Origin: Tateyamaria omphalii
Lineage (GTDB): Bacteria; Pseudomonadota; Alphaproteobacteria; Rhodobacterales; Rhodobacteraceae
DNA length: 64,000 nt
Direction: 5' to 3'
Assembly: GCF_014651375.1 (NCBI RefSeq)
Contig: NZ_BMWT01000007.1
Coordinates: forward strand, 1 to 64,000
Part shown: positions 34,024-44,861 of the stretch, one piece after another
How the letters are laid out: every line of letters begins with the position of its first letter
How positions within the stretch are numbered: position 1 is the first letter of the stretch
Program-made: the position numbers and the translations under genes
Notes under the pieces: generated by a model
The model's database searches: none
The model's input: the letters and a program-made list of their open reading frames with translations, nothing else
What the model was told of the DNA's origin: nothing

Positions 34024-35424
34024 ATGAAGCTGAAGTTTCCGACCGCCTACACCATCCTTTTTGCCCTGATTGCCCTTGTTGCCATTGCAACGTGGTTTGT
34101 GCCTGCCGGTGCGTATGAGCGTGTCACCAATGAGGCGCTGGGGCGGGATGTGCCGGTGCCCGGAACCTATGAGACCGTGGAGTCGAACCCGCAGGGGATC
34201 ATCGACGTCTTCCTTGCGCCGATTGCCGGGTTCTATGACCCCGGCAGCTATGAGGCACAGGCGATTGACGTGTCGCTGTTTGTGCTGGTGATTGGCGGGT
34301 TTCTGGCCGTTGTGACCAAGACCGGCGCCATTGATGCAGGGATCGGGACCGCGATGCGTCGCTTGAAGGGCCGCGAGAAGTGGATGATCCCGATCATGAT
34401 GGCGCTGTTTGCCGCCGGGGGCACGATCTATGGCATGGCTGAGGAGTCGCTGGCCTTTTACACCCTGATCATCCCAGTGATGATTGCTGCCGGATACGAT
34501 GCGCTGACCGGTGTGGCCATCATCATGCTGGGGGCAGGCGTGGGCACGTTGGGGTCCACCATCAACCCCTTTGCCACGGTCATTGCATCTGACGCAGCTG
34601 GCGTGCCGTTCACTGACGGCATCAACCTGCGGCTGGCGCTGTTGGGCGCCTGTTGGCTCGCCTGCGTGGCGTATGTCATGCGCTATGCCGCGCGGGTGCG
34701 TGCGGAGCCCGGGCGATCTGTTGTTGCTGACCTCGAAGAAACAAACAAAGCGCATTTCCTCAAGGCCTCCGGTGGGGACGAGGTCGTGTTCACCGGGCGT
34801 CACAAGATCATCCTCGTGGTCTTTGCCGCGAGCTTTGGCGTGATGATCTGGGGCGTGGCTGCGGGTGGCTGGTGGATGGCCGAGATGTCGGCGCTGTTCC
34901 TGGTCGCTGCATTGATCATTGGTGTGATCGACTGGATGGGGGAGGAGGCGTTTGTCACCACCTTTGTCGATGGCGCGCGGGACCTTTTGGGCGTGGCGCT
35001 GATCATTGGGATCGCGCGCGGCATCGTTGTGGTCATGGACGCGGGCAACATGACCGACACTGTCCTGTTCTGGGCCGAAGGCGCCGTGGATGGGCTGGGC
35101 GAGGTTGCGTTCATCAACACCATGTTTGGCTTGCAGGCGGGCCTGTCCTTTCTGGTGCCGTCGTCGTCCGGCCTTGCCGTGCTGACCATGCCGATCATGG
35201 CGCCGCTTGGCGACTTTTCGGACGTTGAACGGTCATTGGTCGTGACCGCCTACCAATCGGCGAGCGGGCTGGTGAACCTGATAACCCCGACCTCGGCCGT
35301 GGTGATGGGCGGGCTGGCGCTGGGGCGGGTGCCCTACGACCGCTGGATCCGGTTCATGGTGCCGCTGCTGATCATTCTGAGCGCGATCATCATGGTGGGT
35401 CTTAGCATTGCGAGCCTGGGCTGA
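34024..35424 (+). CDS. YfcC/DcuC-superfamily transporter, probable arginine/ornithine exchanger
   Basis: 466 residues from ATG 34024 with a GGGGAAG site; upstream in-frame sequence is non-typical. About 12 membrane helices are visible. Family signatures are the start FPTAYTILFALIALVAIATWFVPAGAY, MIPIMMALFAAGGTIYGMAEESLAFY, and the repeated re-entrant motif GVGTLGSTINPFATVIAS. Some members of this superfamily are the ArcD arginine/ornithine antiporters of streptococci, and its place right before a second transporter and arcABC supports that role here. Dicarboxylate or other amino-acid transport is the alternative. Confidence 0.85.
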   Translation: MKLKFPTAYTILFALIALVAIATWFVPAGAYERVTNEALGRDVPVPGTYETVESNPQGIIDVFLAPIAGFYDPGSYEAQAIDVSLFVLVIGGFLAVVTKTGAIDAGIGTAMRRLKGREKWMIPIMMALFAAGGTIYGMAEESLAFYTLIIPVMIAAGYDALTGVAIIMLGAGVGTLGSTINPFATVIASDAAGVPFTDGINLRLALLGACWLACVAYVMRYAARVRAEPGRSVVADLEETNKAHFLKASGGDEVVFTGRHKIILVVFAASFGVMIWGVAAGGWWMAEMSALFLVAALIIGVIDWMGEEAFVTTFVDGARDLLGVALIIGIARGIVVVMDAGNMTDTVLFWAEGAVDGLGEVAFINTMFGLQAGLSFLVPSSSGLAVLTMPIMAPLGDFSDVERSLVVTAYQSASGLVNLITPTSAVVMGGLALGRVPYDRWIRFMVPLLIILSAIIMVGLSIASLG

Positions 35425-36789
35425 GTGGTGAGTGCTGCGCCGGATATTTCCGCCCGTGGGGCAGGGCAGGGGGCCGGGCTTGGCCTGATTGCCTGCACCG
35501 CGCTGGTCGTGGGCAATATGATCGGGTCGGGCATCTTCCTGTTGCCGTCATCGTTGGCGGCCTACGGGTCGATCTCGTTGGCCGGCTGGTTGGTTACGGC
35601 GGCGGGCGCGCTGGTGCTGGCGCTGATCTTTGGGCGGCTGGCGCGCATCGCGCCGCGCACGGGCGGGCCATACGCTTACGCACGGGATGGGTTTGGCGAC
35701 TTTGCCGGGTTCCTCGTGGCTTGGGGCTACTGGATTGCGCTATGGTCCGGCAATGCCGCCATTGCCGTGGCCTTTGCCGGTTACCTTGGTTTTCTGTTGC
35801 CGGAAATCGGGGCGAGCCCGCTTGCCAGCATGGCAGCCGCGCTTGGGGCGATCTGGTTGCTGACATGGCTGAACATCCGCGGTGTGAAAGAGGCGGGTAT
35901 CGTCCAGATCCTGACCACCGGCATGAAGCTGTTTCCTTTGCTGGCGCTGATCGTGTTGGGCGTAACCTATATTGATCCGGGGAATTTCACGCCTGTGAAC
36001 ACCAGTGAGGTCGGCGCGCTGTCGGCCATATCCGCCTGTGCGGCGCTGACCCTTTGGGCCTTCCTTGGTCTTGAATCGGCCACCGTGCCTGCGGGTGATG
36101 TGGCGAACCCTGAACGCAACATTCCGCTGGCGACCATCGTGGGCACGGCCCTGACCGCCCTTGTCTATATCGGTGTCACCGTCGTGGCCTTGGGCGTCAT
36201 CCCATCCGCCGAATTGGTGGGATCGAACGCACCGCTGGCCCTTGTGGCCGGGGCGATCTGGGGTGCGGGCGGGGCCATGTTCATTGCGTTGGGCGCCTGC
36301 GTGTCGACCTTTGGCACGTTGAACGGGTTCACCTTGCTGACCGGGCAGATTCCGCTCGGTGCAGCGCAAGATGGCGTATTCCCCAAAGCCTTTGCCCGCC
36401 TGAGTGCCACGGGAACGCCAGCCTTTGGTCTGGTTGTCTCGAACGTGCTGGCGAGCGGTCTGATCCTGATGAGCTTCAGCGAAAACCTTGCCCAGCAATT
36501 CGAGTTCATTGTCCTGTTGGCGACTCTGTCGACGTTGTTTCCCTACCTGTTGTGCGCGCTGGCGGAACTGGCGCTGCGTGCACGTGGGGCGGTCGGGTCC
36601 GCGTCCGAGGACATGAGCAAGGTCATTCTGCTGGCGGCCTTGGGCTTCATCTACTCCGTCTGGGCGATCTTTGGATCGGGGGCGGAGGTCGTGTTCTACG
36701 GCTTCCTGCTGCTGATGGCGGGGGTGCCTGTTTACGTCTGGCAATGCTGGATGAAGAGAACTGATTTCACACAGGAAGGATCAATTTGA
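35425..36789 (+). CDS. APC-superfamily amino-acid antiporter
   Basis: 454 residues, GTG start directly after the stop of the preceding transporter. Twelve membrane helices of the APC fold. The first unwound helix is visible as [18 protein letters not shown] (the GSGIF motif that binds the amino-acid backbone), then [19 protein letters not shown] in helix 3 and [22 protein letters not shown] in helix 6. It is close to the AdiC/PotE/CadB group of cation antiporters. With arcABC it should exchange arginine for ornithine or citrulline. Two exchangers in a row suggest different substrates or conditions. Its stop overlaps the arcA start (TGATG). Confidence 0.88.
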   Translation: MVSAAPDISARGAGQGAGLGLIACTALVVGNMIGSGIFLLPSSLAAYGSISLAGWLVTAAGALVLALIFGRLARIAPRTGGPYAYARDGFGDFAGFLVAWGYWIALWSGNAAIAVAFAGYLGFLLPEIGASPLASMAAALGAIWLLTWLNIRGVKEAGIVQILTTGMKLFPLLALIVLGVTYIDPGNFTPVNTSEVGALSAISACAALTLWAFLGLESATVPAGDVANPERNIPLATIVGTALTALVYIGVTVVALGVIPSAELVGSNAPLALVAGAIWGAGGAMFIALGACVSTFGTLNGFTLLTGQIPLGAAQDGVFPKAFARLSATGTPAFGLVVSNVLASGLILMSFSENLAQQFEFIVLLATLSTLFPYLLCALAELALRARGAVGSASEDMSKVILLAALGFIYSVWAIFGSGAEVVFYGFLLLMAGVPVYVWQCWMKRTDFTQEGSI

Positions 36790-38018
36790 TGTCTGGATTT
36801 GGTGCGCATTCAGAGATCGGCAAGCTGCGCAAAGTCATGGTCTGCGAACCGGGTCTGGCCCATGCGCGGCTGACCCCGGGCAACGCGGCGGAACTGCTGT
36901 ACGATGACGTTTTGTGGGTCAACAAGGCGCGCCGGGATCACGCCGATTTCCGCATGAAGATGGAGGAGCGCGGTGTCGAGGTGCTAGAGTTTCAGGCCCT
37001 GCTTGCGACCACATTGAAGGACACGGAGGCGCGCAAGTGGGTGTTGGACCGGCGCATCACCCAAAACCAGGTGGGTGTCGGTATGTTGGGCGAGCTGCGG
37101 AGCTGGCTGGACGAGATGGCCGCCAAGGATCTTGCCAAGTTCCTGATTGGCGGGATTGCGGTGCAGGACCTGCCATTTACCCCATCGGGCATGTTCGGCA
37201 GCTATTTGGGCACGTTGGGCTTTGTCATTCCGCCGCTGCCCAACACGCAGTTCACCCGTGACAACAGTTGCTGGATCTATGGTGGCGTCACCGTCAACCC
37301 GATGTATTGGCCCGCGCGCAAGCCCGAGACGCTTCTGGTCACGGCGATCTACAAGTTCCACCCGGATTTCAAAGGGGGCGATTTCGACATCTGGTGGGGT
37401 GATCCGGACACAGATTACGGCCCAGCCACGGTTGAAGGCGGCGATGTCATGCCGTGGGGCAAGGGCACTGTCCTGATTGGCATGGGTGAGCGCACGACGC
37501 CGCAGGCCGTGGGGCAGGTGGCCAAGGCGCTGTTTGCCAAGGAGGCGGCAGAGCGGGTGGTGGCCTGTCAGATGCCGCGCAGCCGGGCGGCCATGCATCT
37601 GGACACGGTGTTCAGCCATTGCGACCGGGAGACCGCGACCGCCTTTGTCGAGGTCTGCAACGAGATCAAATGCGTCAGCCTGCGCCCCGGCAACCGTGAA
37701 GGCAGCATCGATTTTCATCACGAGGACAAGCACCTGTTCGATGTGGCCGCTGAATGTCTGGGCATCAAGGCCCTGAACATCGTGCAGACCGGGGGTGACG
37801 CGTTCAACCAGGAGCGTGAGCAATGGGATGACGGCAACAATGTTGTCGCCATCGAACCCGGTGTCGTCGTGGCCTACGACCGCAACACCTACACCAACAC
37901 GCTGCTGCGTAAGGCGGGGGTCGAGGTCATCACCATTGCCGGATCCGAGCTGGGCCGGGGCAGGGGCGGGGGGCATTGCATGACCTGCCCGATCTGGCGT
38001 GACCCGGTGGATTACTGA
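36789..38018 (+). CDS. arcA: Arginine deiminase
   Basis: 409 residues from ATG 36789 (AGGAAGGA site). The enzyme hydrolyses arginine to citrulline and ammonia. Guanidino-modifying family marks: [60 protein letters not shown] and the catalytic GGGHCMTCP with Cys397. The length and motifs match working deiminases. It starts the arcA-arcB-arcC series, which gives one ATP per arginine without respiration. Confidence 0.97.
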   Translation: MSGFGAHSEIGKLRKVMVCEPGLAHARLTPGNAAELLYDDVLWVNKARRDHADFRMKMEERGVEVLEFQALLATTLKDTEARKWVLDRRITQNQVGVGMLGELRSWLDEMAAKDLAKFLIGGIAVQDLPFTPSGMFGSYLGTLGFVIPPLPNTQFTRDNSCWIYGGVTVNPMYWPARKPETLLVTAIYKFHPDFKGGDFDIWWGDPDTDYGPATVEGGDVMPWGKGTVLIGMGERTTPQAVGQVAKALFAKEAAERVVACQMPRSRAAMHLDTVFSHCDRETATAFVEVCNEIKCVSLRPGNREGSIDFHHEDKHLFDVAAECLGIKALNIVQTGGDAFNQEREQWDDGNNVVAIEPGVVVAYDRNTYTNTLLRKAGVEVITIAGSELGRGRGGGHCMTCPIWRDPVDY

Positions 38019-38039
38019 TCAATCGAAAGGACGAGGCCC

Positions 38040-39041
38040 ATGGCATTCAATCTCAAGGGGCGCAGCTTCCTGAAGCTGCTGGATTTCGATCAGCGCGAGC
38101 TGCGCTATTTGCTGGACCTGTCGCGTGATCTGAAGCGCGCGAAGTATTCGGGGACCGAGCAGCAGCACCTGCGGGGCAAGAACATCTGCCTGATCTTCGA
38201 GAAAACCTCGACCCGGACCATGTGCGCCTTTGAAGTCGCGGCGATGGATCAGGGGGCTGGTGTGACCTACCTTGGTCCGTCGGGGTCGCAGATCGGGCAC
38301 AAGGAAAGCATGAAGGACACGGCCCGTGTGCTGGGCCGCATGTATGACGGGATCGAGTATCGCGGCTTTGGTCAGGATCTGGTCGAGACCTTGGCAGAGC
38401 ACGCGGGTGTGCCGGTCTTCAACGGGCTGACCGACGAGTTTCACCCGACCCAGATGCTGGCCGATCTGCTGACGATGCAGGAATATGCGGAGAAGCCGCT
38501 GCATGACATCAGCTATGCCTATGTGGGCGATGGCCGGTCGAACATGGGCCATTCGCTGATGATCGCGGGCTGCCTGATGGGCATGGATGTGCGCATCGCT
38601 TCGCCCAAGGACTTGTGGCCGACGGATGAGTTCCGCGGTCCAGCCGAGGCGGCTGCGGCCAAGTATGGTGCGACCCTGACCATCACCGATGACCCGGCCG
38701 AGGCGGTGAAGGGTGTTGATTTCATCCATACCGATGTTTGGGTGTCGATGGGGGAGGCCGACGATGTCTGGGAGCAGCGCATCAAGCAGTTGACCCCTTA
38801 CCAGGTCAACGCCGATTTGATGGCTGCCAGCGGCAAATCCAGCACGCGGTTCATGCATTGCCTGCCCGCCTTCCACAACACCGAGACCAAGGTGGGACAG
38901 GAGATTTTCGAAAAATTCGGCATCTCGGAAATGGAGGTGACCGAAGACGTGTTCGAAAGCCCGGCAGGCATTCAGTTTGAGCAGGCCGAGAACCGGATGC
39001 ACACGATCAAGGCCGTGCTCGTGGCCACCTTGGGGCGCTGA
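38040..39041 (+). CDS. arcB: Ornithine carbamoyltransferase (catabolic)
   Basis: 333 residues. It converts citrulline and phosphate to ornithine and carbamoyl phosphate in this pathway. The carbamoyl-phosphate motif reads [15 protein letters not shown], where most relatives have STRTR, so the last Arg is Met. The HPTQ-like [16 protein letters not shown] and the ornithine site [10 protein letters not shown] are intact. [20 protein letters not shown] matches the catabolic type. It lies 21 bases after arcA and two bases before arcC. Confidence 0.96.
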   Translation: MAFNLKGRSFLKLLDFDQRELRYLLDLSRDLKRAKYSGTEQQHLRGKNICLIFEKTSTRTMCAFEVAAMDQGAGVTYLGPSGSQIGHKESMKDTARVLGRMYDGIEYRGFGQDLVETLAEHAGVPVFNGLTDEFHPTQMLADLLTMQEYAEKPLHDISYAYVGDGRSNMGHSLMIAGCLMGMDVRIASPKDLWPTDEFRGPAEAAAAKYGATLTITDDPAEAVKGVDFIHTDVWVSMGEADDVWEQRIKQLTPYQVNADLMAASGKSSTRFMHCLPAFHNTETKVGQEIFEKFGISEMEVTEDVFESPAGIQFEQAENRMHTIKAVLVATLGR

Positions 39042-39043
39042 TC

Positions 39044-40027
39044 ATGCGGATTGTCACGGCCCTTGGTGGCAATGCCCTGTTGCGGCGCGGCCAAGCGCTG
39101 ACGGCGGAGAACCAGCGGGCGAACACCGCGATTGCGGCGGAGGCACTGGCGCCGATCGCCATGGATCACGAGCTGATCATCACCCATGGCAACGGCCCGC
39201 AGGTCGGGCTGCTGGCGTTGCAGGGCCATGCGTACAAACCGGACGAAGCCTATCCGCTGGATGTGCTGGGCGCGCAGACGGACGGCATGATCGGCTACAT
39301 GATCGAACAGGAGCTGGGCAACCGGCTGCCGTTCGAAAAGCCGCTGGCGACTTTGCTTACCATGATCGAGGTGGACCGGGACGATCCCGCCTTTGCCGAT
39401 CCGACGAAATTCGTGGGCCCCGTTTATGACAAACCCGAGGCGGACCGGATTGCCACTGAAAAGGGCTGGCAGATGCGGGCCGATGGCGACAAGTGGCGGC
39501 GCGTTGTCCCCTCGCCGCTGCCGCAGCGCATTTTTCAACTGCGCCCGATCAAGTGGCTGGTCGAGCAGGGCACCGTGGTGATCTGCGCGGGCGGTGGCGG
39601 TATTCCGACCGCCTACAGCGCAGATGGCGATCTGGAAGGCATCGAGGCGGTGATCGACAAGGATTTCGCCTCGGAACTCTTGGCGCGCGACATTGGCGCG
39701 GACCTGTTCATTGCCGCGACGGACACCGAAGGGGTGTTTCTGGACTGGGGCACGCCCGATCAGCGCGTGATCAAGCTGGCGTCACCTGAGGCGCTGGAGA
39801 AACACAGCTTTGCCGCCGGGTCCATGGGACCGAAGGTCGCCGCAGCCTGCCAGTTCGCCCGTAAGACCGGCAAGACAGCGGCCATTGGGCGGCTCGCCGA
39901 TCTGGATGCGATGGTTGCAGGTGAGCGCGGCACGCTGATCTCAGCCGCTGCGACAGGCATCACATTCCACGACCCATCCCTGGATGAGGGTGCGGCGGTT
40001 GAAAAGGAGGTGCGCCATGGTGCGTGA
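39044..40027 (+). CDS. arcC: Carbamate kinase
   Basis: 327 residues. The enzyme transfers the phosphate of carbamoyl phosphate to ADP, forming ATP, CO2 and ammonia. Signatures: [49 protein letters not shown], and [25 protein letters not shown]. Its 3' end overlaps the V-ATPase B gene by 11 bases, so the ATP-forming step is translationally tied to the ATPase genes that follow. Confidence 0.96.
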   Translation: MRIVTALGGNALLRRGQALTAENQRANTAIAAEALAPIAMDHELIITHGNGPQVGLLALQGHAYKPDEAYPLDVLGAQTDGMIGYMIEQELGNRLPFEKPLATLLTMIEVDRDDPAFADPTKFVGPVYDKPEADRIATEKGWQMRADGDKWRRVVPSPLPQRIFQLRPIKWLVEQGTVVICAGGGGIPTAYSADGDLEGIEAVIDKDFASELLARDIGADLFIAATDTEGVFLDWGTPDQRVIKLASPEALEKHSFAAGSMGPKVAAACQFARKTGKTAAIGRLADLDAMVAGERGTLISAAATGITFHDPSLDEGAAVEKEVRHGA

Positions 40028-41378
40028 ACTGATCCGCTATTCGCAGGTTCTGGAAATTGTGGGCGATACGCTCAAGGTCCATGTGCCGGAGAGGGCCGAG
40101 GCGGATAGCGTGGTGCGCTATGGCGATCTGGCGGTGGTCAAAAGCGTGGATGGCGCGACATCGCTGGCGCAGGTCATTCGGATCGAGCGCGATATTGTCT
40201 CGTTGCAGGTCTTTTCCGGGACCAAGGGGATTTCGACCGGGGCAACGGCGACCTTTCTGGGTCACCCGATGCAGGCCCCTTATTCCGGCAACATCCTGGG
40301 CCGCGTCTTTGACGGGGCGGGGGCGCCGGTGGATGGCGGGCCGGACCTGAGCGGTGAGCCGCGATACGACATTGGCGGGCCGTCAGTGAACCCGGCAGAG
40401 CGGATCGTGCCCAAGCGCATGATCCGCACCGACGTGCCGATGATCGACGTGTTCAACACGCTGGTCGAAAGCCAGAAGATTCCGATCTTTTCGGTGTCGG
40501 GTGAGCCCTACAATCCGTTTCTGGCCCGTATCGGCATTCAGGCGGACGCGGATATTGTTGTCTTTGGCGGCATGGGCCTGATCTTTGATGACTTCCACAC
40601 CTTCCGGCAGTCGTTCGAGGATGCGGGGGTGTTTTCGCGCACCGTCATGTTCGTCAATCAGGCGTCTGATCCGCTGGTGGAGCGCCTGCTGGTGCCAGAC
40701 ATGGCGTTGGCCGTGGCCGAGAAATTCGCGGTGGAGGAGGGCAAGCGCGTGCTGGTTCTGCTGACCGACATGACCGCCTATGCCGACGCGATGAAAGAGG
40801 TTGGCATCAGCCAGGAGCGGGTGCCGTCGCAGCGCGGCTATATGGGCGACCTCTATAGCGAGTTGGCGCGGCGGTACGAGAAGGCGTGCGACTATGCCAA
40901 GGGCGGGTCCGTCACCATTCTGGCCGTCACGACCATGCCCGGCAATGACGTGACCCATCCGGTTCCGGATAACACCGGCTACATCACCGAAGGGCAGTTT
41001 TATCTGCATTCTGGCGTGATTGACCCGTTCGGCAGCCTGTCGCGCCTCAAACAGAACGTGGTGGGTAAGACCACGCGCGAGGACCACAGCCAGATCATGA
41101 ACACGATGATCCGTTTCTATTCCGAGGCGCGCGATGCGGCCCAGAAACAGGCGATGGCGTTTGAGCTGTCGGACTATGACCACCAAGTGCTGAAGTTTGG
41201 CGACCTGTTCCGCGACCGCTTCATGGACATCAACGTGTCCATGCCGCTGGAAGAGGCGCTGGACCTGTGTTGGCAGACGTTGGCCGAGTGCTTTACCGCC
41301 GAACAGTTGCTGATGAAGCAAACGCTGATCGACACATTTTTCCCCAAGGTGGCTGATGGCGCGCTTGCAGCTGAATAA
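40017..41378 (+). CDS. ntpB: V/A-type ATPase subunit B
   Basis: 453 residues from ATG 40017 with a very strong AGGAGGTG site inside the end of arcC. It starts [20 protein letters not shown]. The regulatory, non-catalytic nucleotide subunit of a V/A rotary ATPase is recognised by [20 protein letters not shown] in place of a full Walker A, by [15 protein letters not shown] and [18 protein letters not shown], and by the end-domain [20 protein letters not shown]. It lacks the GxxxxGKT loop, as B subunits do. Confidence 0.95.
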   Translation: MVRELIRYSQVLEIVGDTLKVHVPERAEADSVVRYGDLAVVKSVDGATSLAQVIRIERDIVSLQVFSGTKGISTGATATFLGHPMQAPYSGNILGRVFDGAGAPVDGGPDLSGEPRYDIGGPSVNPAERIVPKRMIRTDVPMIDVFNTLVESQKIPIFSVSGEPYNPFLARIGIQADADIVVFGGMGLIFDDFHTFRQSFEDAGVFSRTVMFVNQASDPLVERLLVPDMALAVAEKFAVEEGKRVLVLLTDMTAYADAMKEVGISQERVPSQRGYMGDLYSELARRYEKACDYAKGGSVTILAVTTMPGNDVTHPVPDNTGYITEGQFYLHSGVIDPFGSLSRLKQNVVGKTTREDHSQIMNTMIRFYSEARDAAQKQAMAFELSDYDHQVLKFGDLFRDRFMDINVSMPLEEALDLCWQTLAECFTAEQLLMKQTLIDTFFPKVADGALAAE

Positions 41379-41952
41379 GTCCTCACTCGCCCGCGAGGCG
41401 GCGCAGTTGCGGTCCTATGAGCGGTTCCTGCCGTCGCTGGACCTGAAGCGTCAGCAACTGATGGCGGAACGGGCCAAGGCTGTGGCCGAGGTTGCGGCCT
41501 TGCAGGAGGAGGTCGACCGGCTGGCGGCGGAGGTCGGGCGCGATGTGCCGATGCTGAGCAATCGCGACATTGATCTGAGCGGGTTGGTGGAGCTGACCGA
41601 CTATCATCTGGCTGAGGAAAACGTGGTGGGCACGCGCCTGCCCGTGCTCGACCGGATCGAGGTGACGGTGCGCCCATATTCGCCCATGGTGCTGCCCCAT
41701 TGGGTCGATCATGTGACTCATCTGTTGCATGATATGCTGACCGCCCGGTTGCGCGTGCAGGTGGCGCGCCAGCGCGTCGAGGTGCTGGACCGGGCCGTCC
41801 AGACCGTGACCCAGCGGCTGAACCTGTTTGACAAGGTGCTGATCCCCAATGCCCGCGCCAACATCAAGAAAATCCGCATCTACCTGAGTGACGAGCAGAC
41901 CAGCGCCGTGACCCGGTCGAAGATTGCCAAGCGCAAGCGGGGGGTGGCATGA
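41356..41952 (+). CDS. ntpD: V/A-type ATPase subunit D
   Basis: 198 residues, start overlapping the B gene by 23 bases. It is two long helices with heptad character: the N-terminal SLAREAAQLRSYERFLPSLDLKRQQLMAERAKAV segment region and the C-terminal coil ending with VTQRLNLFDKVLIPNARANI and a basic tail KIAKRKRG. The NxxxxVLIPxxxxxI ending is the D-subunit signature. It is the central rotor stalk between the A3B3 head and the membrane ring. Confidence 0.93.
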   Translation: MARLQLNKSSLAREAAQLRSYERFLPSLDLKRQQLMAERAKAVAEVAALQEEVDRLAAEVGRDVPMLSNRDIDLSGLVELTDYHLAEENVVGTRLPVLDRIEVTVRPYSPMVLPHWVDHVTHLLHDMLTARLRVQVARQRVEVLDRAVQTVTQRLNLFDKVLIPNARANIKKIRIYLSDEQTSAVTRSKIAKRKRGVA

Positions 41953-43742
41953 GCATTGCGCCCTTGAAGAAACTGAGCCTTGTAGGGCCTGTGGAGGCGC
42001 AGGACGCGGCCCTGACCCGGCTTCAGGATATGGGTGTGATGCATATCCTGCCGTTGGTTCCCGTTGAGGCCCAAGTGGAAAAGCGGGTCAGCCGGGAGGC
42101 AGAGGAAGCCTTTAAGGCGCTGCGCTTTCTGGCTGTTGTGCCAGGCCCGCGACGGCAGGTGCGCAGCGATCCTGATTTTGATGTGCAGAGCTTTGTCGCG
42201 GATGCGCTCGCGCTGAAGGATCGGTTGCGCGCTGCGCGGGACCGTCGTGATGCGCTGGCCAATCGGCTCGCGCATATGCAGCCATGGGGGGATTTCGAGT
42301 TCCCGCCGCTTGAGAGCTTGGCCGGTCAGCGCCTGTGGTTCTGGCAATTGCCGGTCAAGCATCGCGCGGCGCTGCAATCGGTGGACCTGCCGTGGGAGAT
42401 TGTCGGTCAAGATGCGCGGTATCTCTTTGTTGTGGTTCTGAGCCCGGACGAGCCACCGAGTGACCTGTTGCCCATACCGCGGGTGCATTTGGGGGCGAAA
42501 CCCGGCCGTGTGCTTGAGGCGGACCTGGAAACAGCCGAGATAGAGATTGAAACCTTGCTGGGCGAGCGGATGGCGTTGACCCGCTATCTGACCTTGCTGC
42601 GGGGCAAGCTGTCAGAGGTAGAAACACTGGCTGAACGCGCCTTTGCCGACAGTCAGACCTTGCGTGATCCGGATCTTTTTGCGGTGCAGGGTTGGGTGCC
42701 AGAGGCGCGGGTGCTGGAGGTCGAGGGGACCTGTGCCGATCTGGGATTGGCCGTGCTGATCGAAGCGCCGGGACCCGAGGACACACCGCCCACCTTGCTG
42801 GAGCAACCCGATGAGGCGGGCGCCGGGGTCGATCTGGCGACGTTCTATCAGCCGCCCCATTACCGCGCGTGGGACCCGACGCGGATGCTGATGCTGTCCT
42901 TTGCCCTGTTCTTTGCCATGATCGTGGCGGATGCGGGCTATGGCATCGTGGTGGGCCTGCTTGTTCTGACCTTTTGGCGGCGATTGAGCGTCAGCGCGCA
43001 TATGCGGGCGTGGCGGCGGATGGGTCTGTATCTGGCGGCGGCGGCGGTGGGTTTTGGCGTGATCGTGGGCAGCTATTTTGGCTTTGCGCCGCCGGAGCGG
43101 GGTGTGCTGGGCGGCCTTGCGTTCCTTGATCTCAATGACTTCGACACAATGATGACGCTGTCGATCCTGATCGGCGTGCTGCACATCTGCTTTGCCAACG
43201 CGATGGCGTTTCAGGCCAAGACCACACGTAGCCGATATGCCAACCTGGGCTGGATAGCCCTGCTGGTGGGCGGGGTTGTGCTGTGGATCGGCGGTCTGGA
43301 AGGGCCATCCCGCGACGTTGGCGCGGCGCTGATGGGCGTGGGTCTGCTTCTGGTCATGTTCTATGCCAGCGACCGACCTTTGCGGCAGCCCAAGGACTGG
43401 CTGTGGCGCGGGTTTGATGGCCTCAAGGGCGCTGCTGGCTTGATGGGCATGTTTGGCGACGTGCTGTCCTATATGCGCCTGTTCGCGCTTGGCCTCGCCT
43501 CGGCCTCGCTGGCGATCACCTTCAACGATCTGGCGGCGGATGTGATGGCATCCGGCTCTGGCTTGGCCGTGTTGGGCGGGCTGCTGATCTTTGTCATCGG
43601 TCACGTGCTGAACTTCGCGCTCGCGATGATGAGCGGTGTGGTGCACGGCCTGCGGCTTAATTTCATCGAGTTTTACAAATGGGGCCTGCCCGAGGAAGGC
43701 ATCGTCTTCCGGGCCTTTGCCCGCAAGGAGGTTCAGGAATGA
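41949..43742 (+). CDS. ntpI: V/A-type ATPase subunit I (a subunit)
   Basis: 597 residues, ATGA overlap with the D gene. The N-terminal 300 residues are soluble and helical and bind the peripheral stalks. The C-terminal half has about seven or eight membrane helices. Motifs of the family are FYQPPHYRAWDPTRMLMLSFALFFAM region, MIVADAGYGIVVGLL and LSYMRLFALGLASASLA, the latter carrying the conserved Arg of the ion channel, plus GHVLNFALAMMSGVVHGLRL. It forms the half-channels next to the K ring. Confidence 0.94.
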   Translation: MSIAPLKKLSLVGPVEAQDAALTRLQDMGVMHILPLVPVEAQVEKRVSREAEEAFKALRFLAVVPGPRRQVRSDPDFDVQSFVADALALKDRLRAARDRRDALANRLAHMQPWGDFEFPPLESLAGQRLWFWQLPVKHRAALQSVDLPWEIVGQDARYLFVVVLSPDEPPSDLLPIPRVHLGAKPGRVLEADLETAEIEIETLLGERMALTRYLTLLRGKLSEVETLAERAFADSQTLRDPDLFAVQGWVPEARVLEVEGTCADLGLAVLIEAPGPEDTPPTLLEQPDEAGAGVDLATFYQPPHYRAWDPTRMLMLSFALFFAMIVADAGYGIVVGLLVLTFWRRLSVSAHMRAWRRMGLYLAAAAVGFGVIVGSYFGFAPPERGVLGGLAFLDLNDFDTMMTLSILIGVLHICFANAMAFQAKTTRSRYANLGWIALLVGGVVLWIGGLEGPSRDVGAALMGVGLLLVMFYASDRPLRQPKDWLWRGFDGLKGAAGLMGMFGDVLSYMRLFALGLASASLAITFNDLAADVMASGSGLAVLGGLLIFVIGHVLNFALAMMSGVVHGLRLNFIEFYKWGLPEEGIVFRAFARKEVQE

Positions 43743-44182
43743 CTGAGTTCGTTATCGCATTGGGCTGGGTGGGGATTTTTGCCCCCATGGCGCTTGGTGC
43801 TGTCGCCAGTTCCATCGGATGTTCGATTGCCGGGCAGGCGAGTATCGGTGCCATGCTGGAGACCGAGGGCGGCTATGGCCGGTTCGTCGGCATCTCGGCC
43901 TTTCCGTCAACCTTTGTGATCTATGGCATTGTCATCATGTTCACGCTCAATCGCGAGGTGACGCTTGAGAATGCGGGCGGCCTGTTCGGGGTCGGTCTGC
44001 TGTCGGGCATTGCGCTGCTGTATTCGGGCATCTGGCAGGGGCGGGCCTGTGCCGCGGCAATCAATGCGTCGAAAGAAAAGCCGCAGATCTTTGGTCTGGC
44101 CCTTGCACCGGCGGCTATCATCGAGGGCTTTGGTGTTTTTGCCTTTGTCTTTGCCCTGGTCATCAGCGCGGGGATTGCGTGA
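43739..44182 (+). CDS. ntpK: V/A-type ATPase subunit K (c ring proteolipid)
   Basis: 147 residues, four membrane helices in two hairpins, ATGA overlap with the I gene and an AAGGAGGT site. The ion-binding Glu is Glu129 in AAIIEGFGVF of the second hairpin, and Gln100 in SGIWQGRACAA matches a ligand of the sodium site of the Enterococcus protein. The position of the other Gln ligand (LLPGTQG in Enterococcus) reads AFPSTFV here, with Phe. Sodium coordination would be incomplete, so protons are more likely the coupling ion; this is by-eye inference. Confidence 0.93.
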   Translation: MTEFVIALGWVGIFAPMALGAVASSIGCSIAGQASIGAMLETEGGYGRFVGISAFPSTFVIYGIVIMFTLNREVTLENAGGLFGVGLLSGIALLYSGIWQGRACAAAINASKEKPQIFGLALAPAAIIEGFGVFAFVFALVISAGIA

Positions 44183-44859
44183 TGGCGGTGGAACAGGAGA
44201 CGGCCAGAGGGGTTGATGCCCTGATTGCCCGGTTGCGTGATGATGGCGTGGCGGCTGGCACAGCGGAAGCCGAGCGGTTGGTCTCGGATGCGCAGGCCGA
44301 GGCCGTGCGGATCGTGACCGAGGCTGAGACCGTGGCGGAAAAGACCAAGGTCGATGCCAAGAAGGCCGCAGATCGGTACACCCGCGCGGGCGAAGAGGCC
44401 CTGAACACCGCGATGCGCGATGCGGTGCTGACGATGAAGTCGACCATGATGGCACAGTTCGAACAGGACGTGCAGCGCATGGTCAGTACCGAGATGTCGG
44501 ACCCTACGATGTTGCGCCAGATGGTGTTGGAATTGGTTGGCCGTGCGCGTCATGCGGCGTCGGTGGGCGAGGGGGCAAGTGTGATCCTGCCCGCCGAGGT
44601 GGTTGGTACAGACGCAATCACGGCCAATGCCAATGACATCCAGTCTGGTGCGCTGACTCAATTCGTTCTGGGCCTGGTGCAGGACAAGTTGAAAGAGGGT
44701 GTCACGCTGTATGCCGCGAGTGATTTGCATGCGGGCATCCGGGTGCAGGCGGGTGCGGGAGGTGTGGCGCTGGACCTGTCAGATCAGGCCATCGCCGCAC
44801 TGCTCATGCAGCATTTGCAGCCCCGCTTCCGCGCCGTACTTGAGGGGGTGATCAAGTAA
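44182..44859 (+). CDS. ntpE: V/A-type ATPase subunit E
   Basis: 225 residues from ATG 44182 (TGATG with the K stop). The N-terminal half is a long Ala/Glu-rich coiled coil (AEAERLVSDAQAEAVRIV and similar), and the C-terminal half is the small globular domain. It is part of the peripheral stalk. No G/H partner subunit gene is seen in the operon, which is also the case in the spirochaete/chlamydia type of V-ATPase operon. Confidence 0.88.
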   Translation: MAVEQETARGVDALIARLRDDGVAAGTAEAERLVSDAQAEAVRIVTEAETVAEKTKVDAKKAADRYTRAGEEALNTAMRDAVLTMKSTMMAQFEQDVQRMVSTEMSDPTMLRQMVLELVGRARHAASVGEGASVILPAEVVGTDAITANANDIQSGALTQFVLGLVQDKLKEGVTLYAASDLHAGIRVQAGAGGVALDLSDQAIAALLMQHLQPRFRAVLEGVIK

Positions 44860-44861
44860 CC

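Noticed and set aside
40383-43646. Long minus-strand frames opposite the V-ATPase genes
   Set aside because: Shadows of GC-rich plus-strand genes; they encode His/Arg/Gln-rich nonsense without motifs.
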